Positions 53,862 through 62,149 of a DNA stretch of 64,000 nucleotides are shown piece by piece (the first letter of the stretch is position 1; every line of letters starts with the position of its first letter). A program made the translations under genes and the position numbers. The stretch is from an uncultured Ignavibacteria bacterium. GTDB taxonomy: Bacteria > Bacteroidota > Ignavibacteria > Tepidaquicellales > Tepidaquicellaceae. A model generated the notes under the pieces. It saw only the letters and a list, made by a program, of their open reading frames with translations. It ran no database searches and was not told the DNA's origin. The stretch lies in assembly GCA_937974175.1 (NCBI GenBank), contig CALJIG010000075.1, forward strand, positions 1-64,000, written 5' to 3'.

Positions 53862-54494
53862 ATGGAAATCACGAAAATTGAGCAGCAGCTAAAAAACACA
53901 GCGCGATATAATATTTATATCGACGGAGAGTTTGTATTGGGAGTTTATGATGACACCCTTTTGAAATATCAGCTTAGAAAAGGTGATGAAATCACCGCTG
54001 AAAAACTTGCTGAGATAAGAGCATATGATGAATACAATTATGGAAAGAACGTAGCATACAAATTTCTATCTTACAAACCACGAAGTATAAAGGAAGTAAA
54101 GAATAAGCTTACCTATAAAAAAATATCCAAAGAATCTGTTGATAAGATAATCGAGCACTTAAAAAAATATCAGTTCCTGAACGATGAATCATATGCGAAA
54201 ATGTATCTTGAACAGAAAACAAACAGCAAGGGTATGGGCAAGAGCATGGTTACTTTTAAAATGATAGATAAGGGCATTGATAAAGATATGATTACAAAAG
54301 TAATTGATGAAAACTATCCCGAAGAAAAACAAATAGAAGCCGGAAAAAAACTCATCGAAAAATACCTAAAGAAGAAACAGAAAATTGAGGATAAGAATGA
54401 GCTTAAAAAGAAATGCTATCAGTATTTATTTTCAAGAGGTTTCAGTTACTCAGTAATTGAACAAATATTGAAAATTAATGAAGACGATAAATAG
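53862..54494 (+). CDS. recX: RecA regulator RecX
   Basis: A 210-residue three-helix-bundle-repeat protein. ALxYLSxKPRSxKEVxxKLxxK-type blocks are seen as AYKFLSYKPRSIKEVKNKLTYKK (about 64-86), followed by IEHLKKYQFLNDESYAKMYLEQ. It binds inside the RecA filament groove and limits strand exchange. Gene order recA-recX is standard. The N-terminal 60 residues include a beta hairpin (NIYIDGEFVLGVYDDTLL) also common in Bacteroidota RecX. Confidence 0.9.
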   Translation: MEITKIEQQLKNTARYNIYIDGEFVLGVYDDTLLKYQLRKGDEITAEKLAEIRAYDEYNYGKNVAYKFLSYKPRSIKEVKNKLTYKKISKESVDKIIEHLKKYQFLNDESYAKMYLEQKTNSKGMGKSMVTFKMIDKGIDKDMITKVIDENYPEEKQIEAGKKLIEKYLKKKQKIEDKNELKKKCYQYLFSRGFSYSVIEQILKINEDDK

Positions 54495-54496
54495 CT

Positions 54497-54540
54497 TTTA
54501 ACTCCGCCTTGAAATATTACAATGACAAAGCGGAGTTAAA
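54497..54540. terminator. Bidirectional terminator between recX and a T9SS protein gene
   Basis: An 11-bp perfect stem TTTAACTCCGC / GCGGAGTTAAA with a 22-base loop, A-rich after and T-rich on the other strand. It lies just after the recX stop and 13 bases past the end of the convergent T9SS gene. Confidence 0.75.
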
Positions 54541-54552
54541 AATGCATAATAA

Positions 54553-56055
54553 TTATTTCAATAAAATCATTTTCTGTGTTTCATTGAATTCATTCGTTGA
54601 AAGCTTGTAATAATACACTCCACTGGATAAATTATTTGCATTAAACTTTATCTCATAAACTCCCGCTTCCTGAATTTTATTCACGTACGAACTCACTTCC
54701 TTCCCAATAGAATTATATATCTTAATGCTTACAAAATCTTTTTTAGGAATACTGTATCGAATATTTGTTTCAGGGTTGAAAGGATTCGGATAATTATTAT
54801 AAAGCTTGTACTCCGAAGCAAAAGTATTCTGAACAGGCGTTACACCCACAAGAATATCAGGATCGTACAATCCGAAATACTGAAAGTTTGCGCTTGCTGA
54901 AATTGTTCGAATTAAAGCTCCTGTTGTTCCGTTAATTTCATGAACACCCCCACCGTTTGTTACGAGGAAGTTTCCGCTAGGCAGTCTCCATGAACCTCTG
55001 TTACCTGTAACTCCGGTAAGAGTATTAATATACGTTCCGGCAGAATCAAAAATATAAAGACCCGAACCTGCTCCGCTGAAACCGGATACTGTAACATTTC
55101 CATTCGGCAGCAGCTGCAGACTTTGAGGAAAAGACAAGCTTGAGTTCACAATAAAGGCAGAATTAAAACTCCCGTCAAGATTATATTTTGTTACATCATT
55201 TGTACCGCCTGAATTACTGATAAGTATATCGTTTGCCCTGTATAAAATATCAAAGGGGCTGTTTAGATTACTGTTAATAAATGCGCCCATTGTTACCCCG
55301 GCAGTATCGAACTGCTGAATAGTATTCTGGCTTGTTCCTGAACCAACTGTAACAAGAAGATTTTTATTCGGCCTGAAAGCTATTCCTCTCAGGTTATCAA
55401 GTATTGCGTTGTTAATACCTCCTGCAGGAGCAAACAAACGAACGAACGCTCCGCTTGTATCAAACATAAAAACACCATCCGTTATCTGGTCGGATACAAT
55501 AATTTTATTATTGTAAGTTTGCAGCGCATGCTTAGGACTGCCTAAATTGGGTGCAGCCGGTGGTATAAAATTATTATCAACTAAATCGCCCGTTACAGCA
55601 TCAAATGCAAACACATTGTCGTTTGTCCATTCAGGAACAAGTAGCAGCTTGTTTAAGCCTCTTCTTGGCGAAAGGACTACATCATAAAGGCCATTGGTAT
55701 TATCAACTATTCTTCCGTCAGCATACACAATTTTTGATGTGGCAAGGTCATAGTTCTGGGAAACGTCATCATAGAACATAACTTCAGCGCCGTCATAAAT
55801 CCTTGCAGCATTTTTTATAACTGCATAAACTACCTTGCCGTCTTCAATTCCTTTTGCTGCAATAATGACTCTTTGATTTGTATAAATTTCAAAGGGAATA
55901 TTTAAATTAAAACACAAAGCCTTCGCTTCTTTTAAAAGCGATGAATTTGATTCAGCATTTGTAAGTAATTCCTGAAAAGAGATTTTTGGAGCAGAGAAAC
56001 AGATTCCATTAACTAAAAACAATAGAAAAAGAGCAAAAAAGGATAGTTTTCTCAT
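54553..56055 (-). CDS. Secreted beta-propeller (NHL-like) protein with T9SS type A tail
   Basis: A 500-residue secreted protein: signal peptide (cleaved near CFSA-P), a short N-terminal region (25-125) and a six-bladed beta-propeller-like region (about 130-400). The propeller has repeated blades such as ILDNLRGIAFRPNKNLLVTVGSG and SLSFPQSLQLLPNGNVTVSGFSG in part, the NHL/SMP-30 style. A C-terminal T9SS domain follows: YKLYNNYPNPFNPETNIRYS ... TQKMILLK. No catalytic motif. Probably a surface-anchored or released binding protein. Confidence 0.78.
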   Translation of the reverse strand: MRKLSFFALFLLFLVNGICFSAPKISFQELLTNAESNSSLLKEAKALCFNLNIPFEIYTNQRVIIAAKGIEDGKVVYAVIKNAARIYDGAEVMFYDDVSQNYDLATSKIVYADGRIVDNTNGLYDVVLSPRRGLNKLLLVPEWTNDNVFAFDAVTGDLVDNNFIPPAAPNLGSPKHALQTYNNKIIVSDQITDGVFMFDTSGAFVRLFAPAGGINNAILDNLRGIAFRPNKNLLVTVGSGTSQNTIQQFDTAGVTMGAFINSNLNSPFDILYRANDILISNSGGTNDVTKYNLDGSFNSAFIVNSSLSFPQSLQLLPNGNVTVSGFSGAGSGLYIFDSAGTYINTLTGVTGNRGSWRLPSGNFLVTNGGGVHEINGTTGALIRTISASANFQYFGLYDPDILVGVTPVQNTFASEYKLYNNYPNPFNPETNIRYSIPKKDFVSIKIYNSIGKEVSSYVNKIQEAGVYEIKFNANNLSSGVYYYKLSTNEFNETQKMILLK

Positions 56056-56167
56056 AAGTTATTATATAGAATTTTCCAAATATATGAAAAATACTAATTA
56101 AAACCACTAACTTTACTGATAATTTACGTTGAATAAAACATGCAGAATTAGTATATTATATATTCTA

Positions 56168-56241
56168 CGGAGCGTAGCGTAGCCCGGTATCGCGCCAGTT
56201 TTGGGAACTGGAGGCCGCAGGTTCGAATCCTGCCGTTCCGA
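56168..56241 (+). tRNA. tRNA-Pro (anticodon UGG)
   Basis: A 74-nt cloverleaf. The acceptor is CGGAGCG / CGTTCCG (one G-U) with discriminator A. The D-arm has GTAGCGTAGCCCGGTA. The anticodon stem CCAGT / ACTGG encloses TTTGGGA, giving anticodon TGG. The T-arm is GCAGG-TTCGAATC-CTGC. C1-G72 is normal for bacterial tRNA-Pro. CCA is not encoded. Confidence 0.95.
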
Positions 56242-56262
56242 CACAAATTATGAATAAATTTT

Positions 56263-56302
56263 AAAAAAAGTCCTTGGATTATCCTTCAGGGACTTTTTTT
56301 TT
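56263..56302 (+). terminator. Terminator after tRNA-Pro
   Basis: Stem AAAAAAAGTCC / GGACTTTTTTT with an inner TTGGATTATCCTTCA-type loop and a continuous T tract, 22 bases after the tRNA and 12 bases before pyrD. Confidence 0.85.
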
Positions 56303-56313
56303 AGCATTTTCAA

Positions 56314-57327
56314 ATGTACAAAATAATAATAAGACCTGTATTATTTTTATTCGACTCTGAAAAAGTTCATAACTTTACTTTAAGTTTTGTATCAAAGTTT
56401 ACGTTTCTACACCCGCTCTTTAAAATACTTTTTGGAAGTAATAAAACCGAACCAATAAACATAAACGGATTAGTTTTCAAAAACCGTTTAGGGCTAGCAG
56501 CCGGATTTGATAAGAACGCTGTAGCTCTCCGCTTCTGGAATGCGCTGGGATTTTCTCATGCTGAAGTCGGAACCGTGACCCCTTTGCCTCAAAGCGGAAA
56601 TGATAAACCAAGATTGTTCAGACTGAAAAAAGATCTTGGCATTATAAACCGCATGGGCTTTAATAATAAAGGAGCTGATGAAATAAGAAAGAACATACTC
56701 GATGCAAGGAAACATCTGCCTAAAGATTTTATCGTTGGAGTAAATATCGGGAAGAATAAAAATACTCCGAACGAAGAAGCAGTGAATGATTATCTTACAT
56801 GCTTCAAAAAAATGTATGACGCAGCAGATTACTTTACTATCAATATTTCCTCTCCTAATACAAAGGGATTAAGAGAATTGCAGGAAGAAGAAAGCTTACG
56901 TGAACTGCTTACTAAAATAAAGAATCTGAATAAATCACTTTCAGAATTTAAAGATGAAAAAAACATCTTTGTAAAAATTGCTCCGGATATAAATGATGAA
57001 CAGATAAGAATAATTTATAATACAGTCAACGATGCAGGCATCACCGGAATAATTTTAACAAACACCACGATAGCACGAAATAATCTTAAAGAAATAATCA
57101 CTGAAGACGGCGGACTTAGCGGCAAGCCTCTTAAAAAAATGGCAGATGATGTTTTACAAAAATTTCATAAGTTGAATACAGATAACAAGCTTATTTTAAT
57201 CGGCGCCGGTGGTGTTTTTACAAAAGATGATTACGATAAAAAAATAAGTAACGGCGCATCGTTAGTACAGATTTACACAGGGATGATTTTTGAAGGTCCC
57301 GGCATTATAAGAAAACTAATAAACTGA
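56314..57327 (+). CDS. pyrD: Dihydroorotate dehydrogenase (quinone), class 2
   Basis: A 337-residue class 2 PyrD, the membrane-bound flavoenzyme that oxidises dihydroorotate to orotate with quinone in pyrimidine synthesis. The N-terminal helix-pair extension (1-45, DSEKVHNFTLSFV) is the quinone channel of class 2. The FMN/substrate barrel has LGLAAGFDKNAVAL, AEVGTVTPLPQSGNDKPRLF, RMGFNN, the catalytic-serine-type motif FTINISSPNTKGLRELQ, and a late IGAGGVFT. Length and motifs are normal. It is 17 bases from the rhomboid gene. Confidence 0.95.
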   Translation: MYKIIIRPVLFLFDSEKVHNFTLSFVSKFTFLHPLFKILFGSNKTEPININGLVFKNRLGLAAGFDKNAVALRFWNALGFSHAEVGTVTPLPQSGNDKPRLFRLKKDLGIINRMGFNNKGADEIRKNILDARKHLPKDFIVGVNIGKNKNTPNEEAVNDYLTCFKKMYDAADYFTINISSPNTKGLRELQEEESLRELLTKIKNLNKSLSEFKDEKNIFVKIAPDINDEQIRIIYNTVNDAGITGIILTNTTIARNNLKEIITEDGGLSGKPLKKMADDVLQKFHKLNTDNKLILIGAGGVFTKDDYDKKISNGASLVQIYTGMIFEGPGIIRKLIN

Positions 57328-57343
57328 AACTTTTAAATTAAGA

Positions 57344-57967
57344 ATGACTTCTCCCGTAACGTTCACACTACTCTTTGCAAATGTAGCAATATCAATCTGG
57401 GCATTTTACAGTAACCCGATTTACTTCGAAAGATTTTCCGAATGGCCCTACCAGATAATTCATCAGAAAAGATATTATCAGGTGCTGACTTCGGCATTTC
57501 TACATGCTAACTTCATGCATTTATTTTTTAATATGTTTGCACTGTTCAGCTTCGGAACGTTCCTTGAAACGGTTTTTATAAACAGCTACGGTGAAATTTA
57601 TGGCAGCCTTTATTTTGCTGTAATATATTTTGTCAGTTTGTTCACAGGTTCATTTCTTACAGTACTATTCAATTATAAAAATCCGGCGTATGTTGCAGTC
57701 GGCGCATCAGGCGCTGTATCGGGAGTTGTATTCGCCTACGTTATACTTTTCCCTATGAATACAATCGGTGTCTTCTTTGTCCCAATGCCGGCATTCATCT
57801 TTGCATTCCTTTACATTGGTGCATCTATCTACGGAATGAAAAGCAAATTCGGAAATATCGGTCACGAGGCTCACTTAGGCGGAGCGCTTGGCGGAATTAT
57901 TGCAACAGTGATTTTAATCGATGGCGCTATAAAAATTTTCCTTAGCAATTTCGCAATTCAGTTCTGA
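57344..57967 (+). CDS. Rhomboid family intramembrane serine protease
   Basis: A 207-residue six-helix membrane protein. The catalytic dyad is S122 in AVGASGAVSG (helix 4) and H177 in GHEAHLGGALGG (helix 6). LHANFMHLFFNMFALFSFG supplies the helix-2 HxxxN oxyanion region. The L1 loop (QIIHQKRYYQVLTSAFLH) is typical. It should cleave transmembrane helices in the lipid bilayer; natural substrates in this group are unknown. All catalytic positions are present. It follows pyrD directly and converges on kmo. Confidence 0.92.
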   Translation: MTSPVTFTLLFANVAISIWAFYSNPIYFERFSEWPYQIIHQKRYYQVLTSAFLHANFMHLFFNMFALFSFGTFLETVFINSYGEIYGSLYFAVIYFVSLFTGSFLTVLFNYKNPAYVAVGASGAVSGVVFAYVILFPMNTIGVFFVPMPAFIFAFLYIGASIYGMKSKFGNIGHEAHLGGALGGIIATVILIDGAIKIFLSNFAIQF

Positions 57968-57977
57968 ATAATTTTTA

Positions 57978-59330
57978 TCAGATTATTTTAGAAAGTTTTT
58001 CCTTCACCAGTTTTTCTCCTATAGAAAAATCAATTTCTTCTATTGTATTTTTCCCTTCGCTTAATTCATTCAAAATATCCTGCTGAATATTTCCTCTGTT
58101 CAATGCTGTGGAATATGGAAACCTGTAAAACGTAACCATCGAATATTTCGGAACGAATGTATCCGGAAATTTTTTGAATAACTCCGCTTCTATTTTTTTA
58201 TTCAGTAAAAATCTTTTATCGGTTATCTTATCTCTCATCTCAATAAAATTCTCAAGTGCTAGGTCAGCAATAGCATCAGTATTTGCTTTTCTTAAGCTGA
58301 AATACTCCGGATAAATTTTATTCCAGTCGCTGCCGTATTTTTCGATACACTCATTCAGCACCGTGCAGTCTTCGAAAGCAGCATTCATACCCTGTCCAAA
58401 AAACGGAACAATTGCATGCGCAGCATCTCCCAGCAATGCGACTTTATCTTTATAATACCAGGGACCGCAGCGGACTGTCATTAAATTTCCTGTAGGATTT
58501 GCAAAGAAACTATCCTCTAAATTTTCAACTAAACTAAGCGAGTCAGGAAAATATTTTTTGAAGAATGTAAGTACATTCTCCTTAGTATTTAAATTATTCA
58601 ATCCTTCTTCTCCATCGAACGGATGGAACAAAGTGCATGTAAAACTTCCGTCAAGATTTGGTAATGCTATGAGCATAAATGTACCGCGCGGCCAGATATG
58701 CAATGCGTTCTTCTCCATTTGAAACGAATCATTTGCTCCTGCAGGAATGTTCAGTTCTTTATAACCGTGCTGAAGATACTCCTGTGAGAAATCAAATCGC
58801 GGAAGCTTCAGCATGTCAATTCTTAAAGCAGATGCTGAGCCGTCAGTTCCGATTATTGTATCTGACTGAACCGAATAATTTTCATTGGTTAAATCATTAA
58901 CAAAATAACATTCATCTGTATCAAAATTCATTCCTGCGCATCTTTGATTAAAATGAATTTTTATATTTGAAAACTGCTCTGCTAAATCAATCAGCTTCAT
59001 GTTCAGTGTTGAACGTGAAACAGAATTTATATATTCGCTGTCATCTTTACCGTACCGCTGAAACATAAGTTCGCCTTCAACCGGGTGCATCATTCTTCCG
59101 TACATAGGGATTGCAATTTTCTTTATCTCATCGTACAGCCCAATTTCTTTAAGGGCGTGAATTCCTCTTGTAGATAAGGCAAGATTTATAGAGCGGCCGC
59201 GCTCAACGGGACCCTTGCGCATATCGGAACGTCTTTCATATACATTTACTTCAAAGCCCTTTTTTGCAAGATAGACTGCAAGCAGTGAGCCGGCGAGTCC
59301 TGCGCCGACAAGTGTTATTTTATTTCCCAA
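57978..59330 (-). CDS. kmo: Kynurenine 3-monooxygenase
   Basis: A 450-residue FAD-dependent monooxygenase that hydroxylates L-kynurenine to 3-hydroxykynurenine. It has the dinucleotide fold VGAGLAGSLLAVYLAKKG (8-25) and the substrate/FAD block ERRSDMRKGPVERGRSINLALSTRG, characteristic of Kmo (the second R-S-I-N-L-A-L-S motif). The FAD-ribose site is ALLGDAAHAIVPFFGQGMNA. The C-terminal part (about 385-450) lacks the long hydrophobic anchor of eukaryotic Kmo. No other kynurenine-pathway gene is in this window. Confidence 0.93.
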   Translation of the reverse strand: MGNKITLVGAGLAGSLLAVYLAKKGFEVNVYERRSDMRKGPVERGRSINLALSTRGIHALKEIGLYDEIKKIAIPMYGRMMHPVEGELMFQRYGKDDSEYINSVSRSTLNMKLIDLAEQFSNIKIHFNQRCAGMNFDTDECYFVNDLTNENYSVQSDTIIGTDGSASALRIDMLKLPRFDFSQEYLQHGYKELNIPAGANDSFQMEKNALHIWPRGTFMLIALPNLDGSFTCTLFHPFDGEEGLNNLNTKENVLTFFKKYFPDSLSLVENLEDSFFANPTGNLMTVRCGPWYYKDKVALLGDAAHAIVPFFGQGMNAAFEDCTVLNECIEKYGSDWNKIYPEYFSLRKANTDAIADLALENFIEMRDKITDKRFLLNKKIEAELFKKFPDTFVPKYSMVTFYRFPYSTALNRGNIQQDILNELSEGKNTIEEIDFSIGEKLVKEKLSKII

Positions 59331-59496
59331 ATTTTTCTTTAAATGTTTAAATTAAAATTATACAATTTAATTTTTAAGGGCTATTACAAAACCTGTGAAA
59401 ATTTAGCCCCGCAAAAGCGGGATTTGATAACCGGTAAAATGTAAAATTCGGAATTCAATTTTGTCAAAGTATCTAACAATCAGGATTTTTCAACCT

Positions 59497-60043
59497 TGAT
59501 GAATTTTTGACGGGTTTCTGAGCGTAGCTCAGTCCCGTCTTCAGCGGGATCAAAATCCCGTTATTGTTTTTTCAATTCGAGCCGAACGGTGGGTGGTCAT
59601 TCAAACACCCCTCCCCGACTTCGTCGGGACTCCCCTCAAGGGGAGAATTTGTCTATCCTAAGATATAATTATTTTTGTAAACCCAGTTATCGTTTTTCAC
59701 TACAGATAAAATTCATTTCTGAATTTGGTCGGGTTTTGGTCGGGTTTCTGAAACCCTGATATTGTTTTTTCAATTCCGACAAATTTCATTTTCAATTTTG
59801 GTCGGGTTTTGGTCGGGTTTTTGAAATCCCGTTATTGTTTTTTCAATGCCGACAAATTTCATTTCTGAATTTGGTCGGGTTTTGGTCGGGTTTCTGAAAT
59901 CCTATTATTGTTTTTTCAATGCCGACAAATTTCATTTATGAATTTGGTCGGGTTTTGGTCGGGTTTCTGAAATCCCGTTATTGTTTTTTCAATTCCGATA
60001 AATTTCATTTATGAATTTGGTCGGCTTTTGGTAGGGTTTTCTG
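59497..60043. repeat. 73-bp tandem repeat array plus degenerate leader copy
   Basis: Five units at an exact 73-base period: the motif GGTCGGG starts at 59727, 59800, 59873 and 59946, and a decayed copy at 60019. Each unit contains GGTCGGGTTTTGGTCGGGTT, then CTGAAATCCCGTTATTG, TTTTTTCAATTCCGACAAAT and CATTT. A degenerate unit lies at 59497-59577, interrupted by GCGTAGCTCAGTCCCGTC. Between them (about 59606-59647) is an unrelated palindrome of the CCCCTCCCCGACTTCG / GTCGGGACTCCCCTC type. Inside each unit, CGGGTTT can pair with AAATCCCG and GTCGG with CCGAC. Units show small substitutions, so the array is not very recent. No reading frame spans it. Confidence 0.88.
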
Positions 60044-60233
60044 TTAACTGTTCATTGCTAATTGTTAATTATAATCTGGTCGGGTTATTATGTAAAGATG
60101 AAGCAGCGGTTATAAATAATAATCACCAATCACAAACCTCTATAAGATAATAGAATTTATTTTTAGTTCAAATAAAATCTTCCCTATTAGTAGGGATGAA
60201 TATTATATTTTGGTATGAGAATTGTTTAAAACT

Positions 60234-60265
60234 AAAACGGCTGCAAAGGTTATCTTCGCAGCCGT
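60234..60265 (-). terminator. Terminator after the serine hydrolase gene
   Basis: An 8-bp perfect stem ACGGCTGC / GCAGCCGT (60237-60244 with 60258-60265) and a 13-base loop. On the minus strand it is followed by TTTTAGTTTT. It ends the 60317-62083 serine hydrolase gene. Confidence 0.85.
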
Positions 60266-60316
60266 CTGGTAATTGATTTATATCTCTTTATTATATTTCT
60301 TATTATATTTCTTATT

Positions 60317-62083
60317 CTATTTTTTAGGCGCTTTAAACACTCCGTTTGGCTGATTGAACTGAATTTCACTAACTTTGCCATCACTGGTATTAAATGTAAC
60401 GGAGTAAGCTTTGAGATCTTTTATATCAAAATTATTTTCACCGGTAGGTATTAACTCATACTCAGGCTGCCCGGGAATAAGTAATTTCAGAACATTATTT
60501 TTTATACTTACTTTCGCAGTTACGCCCTGCAAATCATACTCGCCTGCAAACTTTTCATAAAATGCAGCGTTATCTTTAAACTCAGTGACTTTTTTAAACT
60601 CAATATCTTTTACACCCTGTTCAAGCTGAGCATAAATTTTTGATACATTTCCTTTTTCATCTAGATTGAAATTTACAAGCATTGGAGGCATATCTTCACT
60701 GGTGGATTTAAAATAATCATAATGATAATGAGCTAAAGGTATCTTTATTGTATGATAGTCAATCAACAGGTTATCATTCTTCAATTCTATTTTCATAGTA
60801 CCGTATGCTTCATTTTCAAATTTACCAACATAATCAATTAACGGATGTGACGGAGTAGTTCCTTCTTTTTGATTCGGATCTTTTTGTGTCTCAGGTTTTT
60901 CAGTGCTGTCATCTTTTTTCTTTCCCTCTAATAATCTTGCGCTCCAGTCAATTGTTTCAAGCTCAAGCATTCTATCAATAATTGAATTCCTTACAACGTT
61001 CGGCATATTCGTACCGTCAAGATTTGTAAGAATCACGATTCCAATAGAATCACCGGGAAGCAGACAAACATTTGCAGAAAAACCGTCGATGTTTCCGCCG
61101 TGCTCCAGTCTTAAATGTCCTCTGTATTGGTTTACTAACCATCCAAGCCCATAGCTTCCGTAAAAAAGTTCTTTGTTCGGAATTGAGGGAACTACTATCT
61201 GCGGTGTGTGCGTAGTAATAACCATCTCCTCATCAACAATTTTTTTACCGTTAAATTTCCCGTAGTTAAGATGCATTATTACCCAGTTAGCCATATCTTT
61301 CACATTGGAGTTTATGCTTCCTGCCGGACCTACAGAGGGAATATCTCTGAAGTCAATCAATTTTACTTTATCTTTTTCTTCTCGATAAGGTCTTGCAAAA
61401 TCGTTAGTAGCTCTTGATTCATACGTTGAAAAATTAGTGCTGTTCATTTCAAGAGGAATAAGAATATTCTGCTTTGTAAAATTCTCCCATGTATCTTTTG
61501 CAATAGTTTCAACTAAAATTCCTGCCGTCATGTACATAAGATTCTGATACTGAAATTTTTCTCTGAAGCCTGCTGAGGGTTCGAGAAATCTTAGCCTGTT
61601 AAATAATTCCTGCCGCGATAAATCTGAGCCGTACCACATTAAGTCATGACGCGGCAATCCCGAACGGTGTGTAAGCAAATCGCGGGCAGTCATATTCATG
61701 GTTACATAATCGTTATACATTTTGAATGTAGGCATATAGTTGATGACGGGCTTATCTAAATTAAGCTCTCCCTTTTGTACTAAGATGCAGTTATCAATTG
61801 CAGTAAATGCTTTCGTGCATGAACCGATTGCAAACAAAGTATTTTCAGTAACGGGAAGTTTACCATCAACATCTCTATAGCCATAGCCTTTGGCTAAAAC
61901 AATTTTTCCGTTTTTTACAACTGAAATTCCTACACCGGGTACGTTCCAGTCTTTCAAATACTTATTAACTAATTCATCAAGATCTTTTAATTTTTCTTCA
62001 TCGGTTTTCCCCTGCGAAAACGCAAACGAAGAAGTTAATAATAAAACTAAAAGAATAAGGTTAATTTTTTTTAATATTTTCAT
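60317..62083 (-). CDS. Secreted serine hydrolase (beta-lactamase/esterase fold)
   Basis: A 588-residue secreted protein counted from MKILKKINLILL, which gives a good signal peptide; the frame is open eight codons further. The class C beta-lactamase/DD-peptidase fold has S88-x-x-K91 in FAIGSCTKAF, Y179-x-N181 in FQYQNLMYMTAG, and LEHGGNIDGFSA (about 328) as the third motif. A DUF3471-like C-terminal domain (about 420-588, SHPLIDYVGKFENEAYGTMK) follows a Lys/Glu/Thr linker. Members act as esterases, D-amino-acid peptidases or cleave unknown amides in the periplasm. Confidence 0.87.
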   Translation of the reverse strand: MKILKKINLILLVLLLTSSFAFSQGKTDEEKLKDLDELVNKYLKDWNVPGVGISVVKNGKIVLAKGYGYRDVDGKLPVTENTLFAIGSCTKAFTAIDNCILVQKGELNLDKPVINYMPTFKMYNDYVTMNMTARDLLTHRSGLPRHDLMWYGSDLSRQELFNRLRFLEPSAGFREKFQYQNLMYMTAGILVETIAKDTWENFTKQNILIPLEMNSTNFSTYESRATNDFARPYREEKDKVKLIDFRDIPSVGPAGSINSNVKDMANWVIMHLNYGKFNGKKIVDEEMVITTHTPQIVVPSIPNKELFYGSYGLGWLVNQYRGHLRLEHGGNIDGFSANVCLLPGDSIGIVILTNLDGTNMPNVVRNSIIDRMLELETIDWSARLLEGKKKDDSTEKPETQKDPNQKEGTTPSHPLIDYVGKFENEAYGTMKIELKNDNLLIDYHTIKIPLAHYHYDYFKSTSEDMPPMLVNFNLDEKGNVSKIYAQLEQGVKDIEFKKVTEFKDNAAFYEKFAGEYDLQGVTAKVSIKNNVLKLLIPGQPEYELIPTGENNFDIKDLKAYSVTFNTSDGKVSEIQFNQPNGVFKAPKK

Positions 62084-62149
62084 GAGGGTAAATTTATAAA
62101 TGTTCATTAATTTTATAGACGAATAAAAACCTTCAATGGTTTCAATAAG

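Noticed and set aside
59497..60043. CRISPR array in the 73-bp repeats
   Set aside because: The whole 73-base unit repeats, without variable spacers between short constant repeats, and no cas gene is present.
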